Shown: positions 10,480 through 22,264 of the stretch, in pieces | Position numbering within the stretch: the first letter of the stretch is position 1 | Layout: every line of letters starts with the position of its first letter | From: Larix kaempferi | Taxonomy: Eukaryota; Streptophyta; Pinopsida; Pinales; Pinaceae | DNA: 64,000 nucleotides | Direction: 5' to 3' | Assembly: GCA_027924585.1 (NCBI GenBank) | Contig: BSBM01000252.1 | Span: 8,370,001 to 8,434,000 of the forward strand | Made by a program: the position numbers and the translations under genes | Notes under the pieces: model-generated | What the model saw: the letters and a program-made list of their open reading frames with translations, nothing else | Told to the model about the DNA's origin: nothing | The model's database searches: none

Positions 10480-11361
10480 ATGGCAACTCATCTCCGAAGT
10501 GTTTTAATTCTGTGGCTTGCTCTTGCTCTTTATGTTGTTTCCATTTGCCGAGGAGATGTTGGCAATATTGCTACCCAAGATTTCAATGGAATTTTATCTG
10601 GTGCTGATGATAGCTGCGCAGGGAAGAACTTCTATACATACAATGACTTCATTAATGCGGCCAATGCATTCCCTGACTTTGGCACCACTGGGAGCTCTGA
10701 TGACAATAAGAGAGAACTCGCTGCTTTCTTCGCCATCGTTGCGCATGAGACTAGCAGTACGTCTCACATACTTGCTCTTTTCATTAACATGATTTCTGAA
10801 TTGACAGATGTTCGGAACTAGTTGTTTATCTATGTTAACAAATATAATGATTGATTGACAGGTTTATGCTACATCGAGGAGATAGACAAAAGAGACTTAT
10901 GTGATTCCAACAACACACAGTATCCCTACGTAACTGGAATGCAATATTATGGGCATGGCCCCATTCAACTCTCATGGTATTTATTTTTATATGTTTGTCT
11001 GTAATTATCAGAGTCAACTGACTTTAGTTAGAAATCTTTTCTCGTGATATTTATTGAATTTGAATCTGTATTGAATGTTGACCTACCATTGTTGTTTTGT
11101 CGCGAGTACTTCCATAGGAATTATAATTATGGTGCCACTGGAGATTACTTGAGCTTCGATGGGCTGAATAACCCTGAGACCCTAGCTCAGGATGATTCAA
11201 TCTCATGGAAGATTGTTGTCTGGTTTTGGATGGTTGATAGCAATTGCCACTCTGCTATTACATCTGGGCAAGGATTCGGGGCAACTATTAAAGCAATCAA
11301 AGGGGGAGAATGCAATGGTGGCAACTCCGATGCAGTTTCAGGGTTGATATGCTTCATATAA
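10480..11361 (+). CDS. Class IV-like chitinase (GH19), three exons, damaged C-terminus
   Basis: Family 19 chitinases hydrolyse beta-1,4 bonds of chitin and act outside the cell or in the vacuole in defence. Exons are 10480-10756, 10862-10976 and 11118-11361. Both introns (105 and 141 bp) are GT-AG and keep the frame. The product is 211 residues. Residues 1-25 form a signal peptide ([17 protein letters not shown]). There is no hevein-type chitin-binding domain, and the catalytic domain follows directly. Catalytic Glu90 (AHET) and Glu99 (CYIEE) are present with the usual 9-residue spacing. GHGPIQLSW replaces the common GRGPIQLSW, and QYPY replaces QYPC, losing a disulfide cysteine. [11 protein letters not shown] and ECNGGNS are typical. 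After DAVS the frame runs into a stop at 11359-11361. A one-base loss near 11340 would explain this, because the +2 frame reads Arg-Val-Asp as expected, so the usual last ~20 residues including a cysteine are missing. It may be a recent pseudogene. Confidence 0.85.
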
Positions 11362-13390
11362 TGGGGTTAGCTATACCTCTTTCCTTCTTGTGAATTGCTA
11401 CAAGTAATTCAATTAGGGAGTAATTTGGCTACCCAAATATTATTAATGCAACCGTTTCAGGCTTAGATTGGATTGATTCTGCCAGGATGAAGGTGTGGCG
11501 AGCCAGCAATATTGCTTGGACTGGAAGTTTTTCATTGCAGATAGCCCTCCTCTCGGCTCTATTTCCCAGCACTAAAGGCCACCAGATGGATGACGAATTC
11601 AAACATTCCTGCAAAACTGAGCATGCGGGTGATCAGGCCTACAACTTCAACACTGTAAAGTCCGGATCAGTTTTAATAGAATCAACTGTTTAATTGCATA
11701 TTTAATCCACTAACAGTTTAATCCAATTCGTTGTTGTTTAATTCTTTTCAAGCCAAATTCTTTTTTGTTTCTGTTCTATTGTCCCTTTATTCCCCATGGA
11801 AATCCTGATGATCACGTGGGATAACGCGTACTCAAACCCGACATCTTTGTCTTCTTTGATATTCGGCATTCAATGAATTTGTATATTGCAATTTAGTTCG
11901 GCTCCAAACATTTCAAATTTCACAAATTTGTTATTCCTGACCATTTCATGAATGGTAAATGGTAATTTAAAAGTATTATGCATGCGTCTTCCAATCTCCA
12001 ACATTAGCAGGCATTCTTAGCTCTCAAAAAGTTAGTCCATTATGCACATGCAACACAGAAACAAAGCCATGATATTGCAAATTAAAGTTAGGGTGTGATA
12101 CCCTAATTTTGGAATTCTTACTTGGCCCAAATAATTATGATGATGAGCCAAATAAAAATATTCAATATTATGATGAGAAAAAAATGTTTCATATATTATG
12201 TTTATTTATAAAAAAAATATAACAAAAAATTATTACTTGAGCTTGATATTCTAACTTTGGAATTGTTACTTGGGCCAAATAAAAATATTCAATATTATGA
12301 TGAGCTAAAAAAATGTTTTATATATTATGTTTATTTAGTAAAAATAATATAAAAAATTTATTTATTTGTTATTTTATTGGAATTAAAGTATTATGTGAGA
12401 CATGAAAGAGTCTAAAAATTCTAAAATTGGTATTAAAAAACAAATGAATTATATTAAATATATATAATCAAAGTATTTATTATTATAATAAGTGAAAATT
12501 TAAAAAACAAAAATGATACCACATATATAATAAATGTATTCTTTGTTATAATAAAAGAAGAATATTTAATGTTGTGCTTAATGATGCTCAAAGAATAATT
12601 TTAGGTAGTTTTTTTTTAAATTTAGACAAATAAATTAATTTTATCTAATATTTAATTTTAAATAGGTTTTTTAATTTTGATGATCTAAATGCAACCATAT
12701 TATTAAATGCAACCATATTTATATTGATGATCTAATAACTAATGTGTAAATTTTAATTCTAACATATTAAATCTTATATAAAAGTAAATAACAGAGTGTA
12801 AATCCCAATCTAAATTCTTAAAAAACCCAAAATCAAAAAATAATATAAAATAACAAGCCGAATTTAACCCAATAAAACTTATAAAATAACAAACTTTAAA
12901 TATGTGGCCATGGTTGATATACTGATCGGCGAATATCAACCACATTTAAAAATGTGGTTGTTGCTAGTTTTATATGTATTGGTTGCTATATTAGAGGCCT
13001 GTACATTCATATCAAAGGATTAAATAGAAAGTAATCAGGAAGGAAGTAGAAAAAAACAAACATAAACTTGTCACAGAACCAGAGGCACAACCCACTAGAT
13101 CCAAAATAGAGCATATAATTTTAAATATTTTATACGAAGGGATTTTACATTCAAATCAAGAAGTTTGGAAAGAAACAGGGAGGAAAATGAAAAAAAAAAG
13201 AAAAGAAACTGGGAAGTACAAGTTGCGCAACTCATCTGTTGTTTATCATGAAATCTCGTTTTAGGTTAGAATATAATCTTCTATTATTTATGGTAATACC
13301 TTGTTTATTAGGTTAGAATACAACCTTTAATTGAACAATCTTTATTATGGTGTTACCCAAAACTAAAATTAACACTTGAGTATCCATTTA
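11362..13390. other. Intergenic region downstream of the chitinase gene
   Basis: This is mostly AT-rich. A less AT-rich stretch at 11440-11693 reads through for about 68 codons from 11487, but I recognise no domain and no splice context. A diverged tandem duplication lies at 12096-12353. Confidence 0.45.
12096..12353. repeat. Diverged tandem duplication, offset 148 bp
   Basis: Copy 1 (about 12096-12222) and copy 2 (about 12243-12353) share TTTGGAATTSTTACTTGGSC, AAATAAAAATATTCAATATT and ATATATTATGTTTATTTA. Copy 1 carries about 22 extra bases. Confidence 0.75.
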
Positions 13391-13407
13391 ATAGTTAACA
13401 CATATCC

Positions 13408-14483
13408 CAGATGTGTATGGCAAATCTTCAGGTCTTTGCAAGAGGAAATGGGACGCAACGTTTCCCGTTGGCTCTTGATACGGTTCAGGGAAATGGGGAG
13501 AAATATTTACAGGGGGCAGTTGGCATTCCGGCAAAGTGTGTTCGTCGTCCAAACAGTGAAATTGGAGTTGGCACTTCGTAGGTGGAAGCAGCTCAAAGGT
13601 AAAGACTGCGACTCAACGCAGGCTATATCGGTTACAAGCAAGAAAACGATAAGAACTGGAAAATCCTGGAAGAAGGTCTCGGTCATCAGAATAACCTGGC
13701 TCTGCATCTAGTCAGTGATAACTCCGGGGACACAGGGGTCGGCAAGCTCTGGAATGTGAATGGGGGTGATGGAGGCTTTGGGAAATTCGATTCTCCTCGT
13801 GGTCCGGAAAGCCCTCCGCCAGGAGTGCTTTCGCATCTGCATGACATTGATGCACAGGTTGGATGGTTAAGGGGAGAATGCAAGGACACCAAGAAGGCCA
13901 TTTCCCAGTTGGCTACCTTCGTGCAGATATCTAATTCGGACATCAGAGGTAACAACATCAAAATGCAAGAGTTCTTTGAGGGGTTGGTAGCCAAAATTGA
14001 TTCTCTGCATAGTGGGTTACAGATAGTGGAGGCCAAGGTTGACTACATTCATACCAGTAGGAGCAACAACCCTGCAATTCTTCTGGGCATAGAAGATAAT
14101 GAGGACGCTGCGGCCGGAAGGAAGAAAAAGAAGACCCTGTCTCCAAGAAGTTAATGAAGGTCCAGTCCTTTGTGAAGCTGCTCTGTTATAAGTTATGTTT
14201 TCTTATAGATGTCTGAAGTTAAGAAGATTATTGAGGTGCCTTTTTCCCTCTTATGTCAAAAATTCTAGTAGGTCTAGAAGTTATTCTGTAGTTGTCAGTA
14301 TGTAGTTATGCATATTACAGAGGTGCCTATTTCCCTCTTTTGTCAAAAACTCTGGTGAGTCGAATTTCTCAAACTGGGACAGAGGTGAACACTCCCTCAT
14401 TTTGATGGGTACAGTCTCCCAACATTTTGTAAACTCTTTTTGATTTTTAATATATATATCTCAACCGTTACTGTAAAAAAAAA
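13408..14483 (+). mobile_element. Poly(A)-tailed retroposon with 17-bp target duplication
   Basis: The flanks are perfect direct repeats of ATAGTTAACACATATCC (13391-13407 and 14484-14500), and the right end is a run of ten A directly before the second copy. This is the signature of LINE-machinery insertion. The 1,076-bp body has one main frame (13411-14154) followed by a 3' untranslated region with a repeated motif (GAGGTGCCTWTTTCCCTCTT near 14234 and 14320). It contains no reverse transcriptase, so it is a non-autonomous retroposon, a 5'-truncated LINE relative or a processed pseudogene. Confidence 0.88.
13411..14154 (+). pseudogene. Retroposon open frame with coiled-coil, two in-frame stops
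   Basis: The frame starts at an ATG (13411) four bases inside the insertion and stays open to a stop at 14152-14154, except for two stops around 13580-13605. The N-terminal part includes RGNGTQRFPLALDTVQGNGE and CVRRPNSEIGVG. The C-terminal 130 residues contain helix-prone heptads (LHDIDAQVGWLRGECKDTKK through LQIVEAKVDYIH) and end in a basic RKKKKTLSPRS tail. Function is not recognised. The coiled coil plus basic tail would fit an ORF1-type RNA-binding protein or a spliced host mRNA, and the sequence does not decide between them. Confidence 0.45.
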
Positions 14484-14500
14484 ATAGTTAACACATATCC

Positions 14501-17110
14501 TTGAATTTTGCATACAACATATTAGTGCCCTTTTAAATTTGACATCAAATTTGCTGCACAAACCCTAAAATTTATGTGCCACCCTAAAATTTATGTGCCC
14601 CTTCAAATTTTATGTTAAATGAGCTACCAGTAATAAAGCTTTATAGTTTATACCATTTATATGAGTAGATAATTCCACTTTAGCGAGCATTTTCTCCTTG
14701 AAAAATCATACTGTCCATTGCTTTCCATTCTGTTATCTTCGCATTAATCATTTCATCAATCTCAAGTTTCCAAAAATCTTTCAAATTTAACTTAAAAGTG
14801 AGGAATTTTCACCTCCATGGCATCTCCACAGTATTCATTTCAACAACGTCAAATTTATAGAATTTCTCTAACTTTAACTTATTCTTGACATCTTTCACGG
14901 CTATGACATCTTGACAATATTCGTTTTACCTTCAAATTTCCAAAATTATTTGGAATTTAACTTTTCTTCACCTCTTTATATCATTCATTTCCACCATTCT
15001 TTACATCATATATTTCTCATTTCAACCGCTTCAAATTTCCAAAATTATTTGAACTTTCATTATTCTTGGTATCTTCACGTTATTCTTTTCTGTTTTCAAG
15101 GCATAGAAAAAAATACATTTATTTCATATGGTGACTACTTAATATCATTAAGTTTTAAAGAATAAATAAAAATGTGTTTTTAAATGAAGGATATCAATTT
15201 AAAGATGCTTTTACATATCAACAATTTTTCAAATTATTTTAATCTTTTAACTATTTTAAGAATTTTTAATTAAATATTTATTTTTAACTTTTTTGTAATT
15301 TTGATTTTAAAATAAAAATTTACAATTCTTTTCTAAATTTTTATAATAATATTATGTATCATTTTTTAATTACAATTTTTATTTTCAATTATATTTTTCA
15401 TACTTATATTTTCCATTTTTTTAAAGATATTTCTTATATTTATTAACTTTTTTGTTGATAAATCACATTCTTAACACTAATGATTCAGATTTAATAAATA
15501 TAGACAGTATATAACAGATTTTATTTAATTTTACTTAGAAATTTATGCAAATTGTATTTATGCAAACCATTCTTATCAATAACTTATCTTTTATTAAAAA
15601 CATGTAAACACGCTATTTAACTTTGTATTTTTAAAAGTTATAAAGTGAATAATTAACTTATGTTAAATTCTAAAAATTACACAAATAAATCATAATTAAA
15701 AATATTAAATTTTGAAAACAAAGTATGAAATTTTAATATTAAATTTTGAAAACAAAGTATGAAATTTTTGGTTTCTAAAGTCAAATGCATATCTTAAAAA
15801 GGTACGAGCGTTACATTCTACATTTTCAATTGTAGTTCATTTTTATCAAACAAAGTATATGCAATTATTATCAATAGGTGTAAGTGATGACCATGTTATG
15901 TGTGGAAATCAAATTAATAATAGGTGGAAATCAGCAAAATATCTATATAAAGATCATGAGTCCAAGAGGGTTACGAAACCTTAAACCTAACCTTATCATA
16001 GCTTTCAAAATCCTAGTCAAAAGAGGGAGGGATATGGATTCACGTTGTTCAACCATCATTGTTACTCCATTGTATTAGCAAGCAAGAGTGTGGGAGAGAT
16101 ATCTAAGGGGTTCAGTTACAATATCAAAGCATATATAGAGATTCTAAACAATCTATAAGGGATAGATTTATAGAAAATCTAAACAATGTATAAGGAATTG
16201 TAGTAGAGCATAATGCTTGATAGATTCATACTAAGCTTGGAATAAGTTGCATTCTATAATGTAATCTTCATAAGAGAGGAAACGTAAAATCTTAAATTTC
16301 TTATTGGTTATTTTATATTCAATTTTTGGGGTAAAGTTTGTGTTAGAATGTGTCTTCTTTATTGTAGTTATGTTTTTATTATTTTTCATGATAAAAAAAA
16401 TCATAATTTCTATTCAATAATAAGAATGGAAATTACATTCTTCAAATTACATAAATGAGTCCTCTATGAAGACATGATAGTTTGAAATTTAGTGAAAACT
16501 GGCAAGTAATGACTAAGTATATAATAATAAAGGTGGAATGAGTGTAGGTTTAATCTGTTAGAGATGAAATTTGCAACTTAAGATTACCTTTATAGATTCT
16601 AAATCGAGCTATCTAGTTGGCGTTGCGTGATGTGCTTTAATTGTATATGTTATTCCCTTTGTCTCTTTCTTGTTTTGCTATTGCCCTTTTTTTGTCTTTA
16701 CCTTGCATTTGTTTTTCTGTGTCATTATAACTAAATTATATTGAATTTGAGAATCATTTTATTTATTTTTTATTGTGTCCTAGTGATATTTAATATTGGC
16801 TTTTGTTTTTAAGGCAGGGACTAAGCTGCACGCAACTCTTGTTTTACTATTTAATTTTTTTACATTGTTTTACATTTTAGTTTTTTTACATTGTTTTGGT
16901 TATTACTTTTTCCTATTTTTTAAATCTATTATTAAATTTTTAATTAAAAATTATGTCTGCTCAATTATTAATATGTTCGAACGTTACGTTACATAATGTA
17001 ACATGCCAAGATCTTCTCCGCAGTGGTTAAAAACATAATGTTACATAATGTAACATGACAAACGCGACAACATCTCCCCTATACTGGGTTGTATAAATGC
17101 CTCTCGAAAT
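14501..17110. other. AT-rich intergenic region
   Basis: I see no gene here. A perfect 34-bp tandem duplication occupies 15701-15768 (AATATTAAATTTTGAAAACA and onward). Two copies of the near-palindrome GTTACATAATGTAAC lie near 16988 and 17042. Confidence 0.5.
15701..15768. repeat. 34-bp perfect tandem duplication
   Basis: Units 15701-15734 and 15735-15768 are identical and each begins AATATTAAATTTTGAAAACA. Confidence 0.9.
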
Positions 17111-18385
17111 AATAACGATTTATATGTAATACACAATAATGATTAATGAATAATATAATAGAAAACAAAGATAACCATTTTAGTTTTTGAAAAATTAATT
17201 AAGGTCCATGTTGGTGAATCAACTTGGACATAAGATCAGTGTTTACAAATCATATTGGTATCATAGCCAACTTTGAGCATAATGGTGAAGAAATTTTGGT
17301 ATTAGAAGCCCAAGTTCGAGAACATTTGAATAAGGAAATGTCAGTGTTAGAGATTTTGTGGGACTTAAGAGCCTTTAAATAGGAAAGTGTGGTTTGAAAT
17401 GGGTCTAGGTAATGGATCTAGTTTCACTCATAACAATGGTTGAGTTAACATGGAGAAGTCACTATCTTTGTAGGTTTAATGATCATGAATCCTTCACCAA
17501 AACCTTAGCATTAACATGTATTCCTTGGAGAATTTTGTGAAAGACTTTGAACATGTCTTAAGCAAGGAATGAGGAGTGTTGGCCAAGTTATGAGTCTTAT
17601 AACTTAATGTGAATCACAAACATATATCCATGATTATTGTAGCAATGCTCAATACTAATTTAATACATATATCCCTTAAGGTAAGGTAATACCATATAAT
17701 AATAATTTAATAGAAGGATAAATTCCTTATACACTCCTAAGAAAAAGAAAACAATAACAATTATATTTATATCCCATAAGGACAACCCCATCCTTATTTA
17801 TTGCTACCTAGAAAACCTTAAACATAACCACTAGCGACCTCTACATTATCGACTGGGAGATACTATAATTATTGTTTTATAACCACATAGTGGGATTTTT
17901 TTTTTAAACAAACACAATGGACATATTCCACATTACATTAATTGGCCACCATGCATTTCTTATCATATACTCTAATGGGCCTTTAGGCCCTCATTACATC
18001 CTTAAGGGTCCATTAGAGTAAATTATAGGATATGTATGGTAACCAATTAATGTAATGTGGACTAGATCCACTATTCTAGTCATTAAATGAGGTCCACTAG
18101 GTATTTAGCCGCTTCAATAAATGTAATATGGCATGTTCATTAATGTACATGTCACAAGTGGTTATGGTTAGGGTTTTCTAGGTAGTCATACATAAGGATG
18201 GAGTCCTTATGGGATATGCAGATAATTGTCATTGTAATCTTTCTCTTAGGAGAAGATATGTAGTTTATCCTACCATAAGGATTATTGTATGATGTTACCT
18301 TCCCTTGAGCGTTTTTTTATTTAATCAAGTATTGAATTTCTACCATTTTCATGGATATATGATTTTTTATTCTTGTTAAGATGTA
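17111..18385. repeat. Dispersed repeat with foldback structure, copy 1
   Basis: This segment is repeated in direct orientation at 62217-63207. Its second half is a large imperfect inverted repeat: a left arm of about 17600-17987, a short loop, and a right arm of about 18000-18385. Paired landmarks include CATATATCCATGA with its complement near 18355, CTACCTAGAAAACCTTAAAC with the complement of GGTTAGGGTTTTCTAGGTAG, and CCACATTACATTAATTGG with CCAATTAATGTAATGTGG. The first half (17111-17600) is outside the palindrome but conserved in both copies. It contains TTGGTATCATAGCC near 17250, which resembles a tRNA-Met primer site, so the family may include LTR-element sequence. Confidence 0.8.
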
Positions 18386-19004
18386 TGGAACTAAACAAGT
18401 GCTATCGGAGCACTTTCTTGGACCAAGGAGAAACACATGTTTTTTCTTCACTTACACATTTTCTTATGTTTGATTGTTCTCTCAGTCTGTTAACCAAATC
18501 ATCATCATATTATTTCCATTTGAAGCAGACTTATGGTGCCATTCCTAGATTACGTTTATAATATAAATGTTGAAAAATATTATCGGATACATAAACAATC
18601 TTAGTTGTGGTCTCTCAATCACAATTTTATCTTTGTCCATTAGTCATATTGTAGTCACACTATTGCCATTAATGTAATACCCCCATTTTGAACCTTAGGA
18701 TATTTCGGGCTATAATGTAAATATTGTATGCATATTATGTATGATTCCTAGTGTGGAGCTCAAGGCCAAGGCCCTGCTAGTGAACGCTCGACCTTGAAAA
18801 GGCAAGTATTGGATATTATGCTACCCATGTTCTAGTGAACCATGGGGATTGTAAATATGCATTTTAATATAAATGCCCACAACCAGCTATGCAGTGCAAC
18901 AAGAGATGGGGGCATGATGTTTTCAAGGAATTGGGAGGGAAATATTCAAACCCTTGAGCCAATCAAGTCAAGACAAGTGTCAATGAGAGAACCCATGAAC
19001 CCTC

Positions 19005-19417
19005 TGTTCATGTATATGTAACTTTGAAATGTATTTCATCTATATTTATTGTACTCCTATAGAGATGCATTATTCCTCTATACGGAAGTGTCGTCATTTG
19101 TATTGACAAGTGTCGCAAGTGATGTAACTTGCTAATGGGTTATTAGACCACCTAGTATAGGGGTTGGCCTGGAAAGACTATCTCTTGTACTTGGGTTGTA
19201 CTTTGGTTGTATCATTGCTCTATCTATCTCTGAAGAAGTTGTGGGGTTTTTCACCATAGGGTTTTCCCCATGGAAACTCTGTGTGTCTATTGTCTCTTAT
19301 GTTTGCCTCTTGTTATGATTGACATGATTGACATGCTTGATATAATTGATATGCAGTACATGTTATTCTCTCAGTAAAGATCCTAGAGTATATTGAATTA
19401 ATGCTAAAAAATTAACA
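19005..19417 (+). repeat. 5' LTR of the Copia element (413 bp, internally deleted)
   Basis: It starts TGTTCATGTATATG and ends AAAAATTAACA. It aligns with the 3' LTR on both sides of a missing 177-bp segment, with the deletion junction close to 19170 (GGGGTTGGCC joined to GGAAAGACTATC). The missing part contains the TATAAATA of the 3' LTR (25700-25707), so the promoter of this LTR appears to be lost. Confidence 0.9.
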
Positions 19418-19429
19418 TGGAATCAGAGC
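19418..19429 (+). other. Primer-binding site of the Copia element
   Basis: TGGAATCAGAGC directly follows the 5' LTR and differs by one base from the classic initiator-tRNA-Met complement TGGTATCAGAGC. Confidence 0.85.
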
Positions 19430-19973
19430 TTGCCTGAGAAGAAGACATTGTGTAGTGGCAGAAACTAGGGTTTCTTGTTTATTGGGTTTCTCTCCACAGA
19501 TTTTGGAAAATCAGTAAGGTAGATTGACTCTACTCATCAAGGAGAATCTACCTATTCAATCATAATTCAATTCTAAGCACTTTCAGTTTTGGCCCTAAAA
19601 ATTAGGGTTTCCACAAAAATAGGAATTTATGAAATCTGAAGACATAGCTGGAAGCTCCTTGGAAAAATCAAAGTTTAGAGCTTTGGATCGAGATTTTTTG
19701 GTTGGGTGAAGCTCTGGGAAACTCAAACCCTAATTCAAGGTCCTCCCTAGTGAACCCGAGAATACTAAAAGATATTTCTGAAAGGTGAAACTTTGTAGAT
19801 CTCAAATTCTGAATATACTAGGCTGATCAACTCATCAAGGCGCATCTTTCTATCCTTTCAAAAGTTGAAATTCACATTTTGAATTTTTAGGGTTCTTTGA
19901 CAAATCCTAATCCGGGGCGAGATCCAGTTTTCAGCAAATCAAGTGGTAAGACCTATATCTTTTATATTTCCAT

Positions 19974-21341
19974 TTGAAGTACTCTTTAAAGATGTCTCAC
20001 CACACCAAGCTTGAAGATAAGCTTGAAGGGGTTGATAACTTCCGAGCATGGAAGTATAGGATTGGGTTAATCTTGGAAGAAAATGAATTGGATACTTACA
20101 TAAGGGAAGAGGTCCATGACCCAGAGGAAGAAGAGGCTAAAGCCCTCCACAAGAAGAACTTGGTCAAGGAAAAGAGGATCATTGCTGATTCTATCAAGGA
20201 CCATCTCATCCCACATGTGTCATCTCTAAGGACACCCAAAGAGATGTTTGATTCCCTGACCAAGCTATTTGAAGGGAAGAACATAAATCAGAAGATGACC
20301 CTGCGAAACCAATTGAAAGGGGTAAAGCTTCATAATGGAGAAACCATTCAATCTTATTTTTCTAGGGTCTCTCAGATCAAGGAACAACTAGAAGCGGTGG
20401 ATGAAATGGTGGAGAATGGTGAATTTGTCATGACCACTCTAAATGGCCTACCCAAGTCATGGGATTCCTTTATTCAAGGAATTTGTGCAAGAAGGAAGTT
20501 GATCTCCTTCAACAGACTACGGGAAGAATGCTCTCAAGAAGAAGCAAGGCTTGTAGCCCGAGAAGAGAAGATGGGAAATGAAGATCAAGCCCTCGCAGCA
20601 CACACCAAAAGAAGCAAGCCTAAGAAGGAGCACTCTCAGCACAAGAGATCCACTCACTATCATCAAAAGAATAAGAAGGATCTAAGATGCTTCACATGTA
20701 ATGAGAAGGGTCACTTTGCTACAAATTGTCCCAAGAACAAAAGGGACAACAACAACAACAACTTCAACAAGAAAAAGAAGAATAACAAAAGGAAATATCA
20801 TGCTCATGCTGCCAAGGATGATGAATCCCCCAGGAAGAAGGCTAGAGCAGAAAGTGATGACTCATCAAGCGAAGATGAATATGTTCTAATCTATGCTCTC
20901 ACAGGTACTATTTATCATGGTTGTAATGATTGGTTAATTGACAGTGGGGCTTCTAAACACATGGTTGGGTTCAAAGAATCCTTTGTAAATTTATCTGAAC
21001 ATGAATCACCCCATAAGGTGAAACTTGGGGATGATTATCAATACCCTATCAAAGGAAGTGGGGAAGCCTCCTACAATCTAGACTCTGGGAAGTCTTTGAA
21101 AATGAAAGATGTTTTATTTGTACCTGGGCTCAAGAAGAACCTACTCTCCATCTCTGCATTAGATGCAAAAGGCATGAGGGTTGCATTTGTAGATGGCCAA
21201 ATCCTAATGTGGCCAAAGGGTAAAACTTTTGATGATGCAGTGGTGATTGGAGAGCAAGAGGGAGGATTGTACAAATTGAAGGGACAACTTGAACATGCCA
21301 TAGTACATGAATCCATGGAGCCAAGTGAACGTTGGGATTGA
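19974..21341 (+). pseudogene. Copia Gag and aspartic protease
   Basis: Gag packages element RNA and the protease matures the polyprotein. The likely start is the Met of MSHHTKLEDKL (19992); an upstream Met at 19974 is also in frame. Residues about 10-200 match the UBN2/Copia Gag pattern (FRAWKYRIGLILEENEL, LHNGETIQSYFSRVSQIKEQ, GLPKSWDSFIQGI). A Lys-rich linker precedes one zinc knuckle, CFTCNEKGHFATNC, near residue 240, followed by an Asn/Lys-rich tract. The protease motif WLIDSGASKHM lies near 20930-20962, with VLFVPGLKKNLLSISALDAK downstream. A TGA at 21339-21341 ends the frame just before the pre-integrase segment, which continues in the same frame (RLAHVNYRALPIASK). The frame is otherwise well preserved. 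Confidence 0.9.
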
Positions 21342-22264
21342 AGGCTTGCACATGTGAACTACAGAGCACTACCAATTGCAAGCAAAGTTGTAGAAGGTCT
21401 TCCTGAAATCAAGTCAAAGAATGAAGGTGTTTGCAAAGGATGTGCAAAGGAAAGAACATTAAGAAGGCATTTCCAAGTAGTGAAAGCAAAGCAAAAGGGA
21501 TCTTGGAAATTATCCACTCTGATGTATGCGGTCCAATTTCATCCAGTTCACTAAGCGGGTATGTATACTATGTCTCTTTCATTGATGATTTCTCCAGGAA
21601 AACTTGGGTCTACTTCTTGAAAAACAAAGATGAAGTCTTTGATAAGTTCAAGGAATTCAAAACCTTGATGGAGAATCAAACTGACAAGAAGATCAAGACA
21701 TTCAGATCTGACAATGGCGGTGAATTCACTTCAGGTGATTTCAAGAAACTATGCAGTGATTCAGGGATTAAGAGGGAGTTGACTGCTCCCTACAATCCAC
21801 AACAGAATGGAGTTGTAGAAAGAAAGAATAGAACAATCATGGAAGCAGCACGGGAAATGCTGCATGACCAGGATCTGCCTATGCATCTATGGGCAGAAGC
21901 AGCTAGGACAGCTGTGTATGTGCAGAACAGAACACCCCACAAGATATTGGACAACAAAACACCAGAAGAGGTCTTCTCTGGTAAGAGACCTGAAGTCAGC
22001 CATCTCAGGATATTTGGTTGTCCAGTATATACACATGTTCCAAAGGAAAAGAGGACAAAGCTAGATCCTTCAGGAAAGAAGGGTATCTTTGTGGGTTACA
22101 GTGAAAGCTCGAAGTCTTACAGAATATACTTTACAGGGTTCAAGAAGATTGATGTCAGCAGGGATGTAACATTTGATGAAAACTCACATTCATCAAATCA
22201 AGGAAGACACCTGTTGAAGATCATGAAGAACCAAAGGAAACCAGATTTCAAGACACTACCATGA
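21342..22264 (+). pseudogene. Copia integrase
   Basis: Integrase joins element cDNA to host DNA. The pre-integrase zinc region begins in the Gag frame (GVCKGCAKE), then the reading shifts near 21445. The DDE core is legible in the second frame: Asp in HSDVCGP, Asp in FRSDNGGEF and Glu in VVERKNRTI. It is followed by MHLWAEAARTAVYVQNRTPH and HLRIFGCPVY. A second frame change near 22195 leads into the linker before reverse transcriptase. All three catalytic acidic residues are kept, so the damage consists of indels rather than active-site loss. Confidence 0.9.

Noticed and set aside
11429-11693. Possible extra exon after the chitinase gene
   Set aside because: Open in two directions for about 60 codons but shows no GH19 motif and no convincing acceptor; left as intergenic.
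17245-17262. TTGGTATCATAGCC as a genuine primer-binding site
   Set aside because: No CA-ended LTR precedes it and no matching second LTR was found; noted only as a resemblance.
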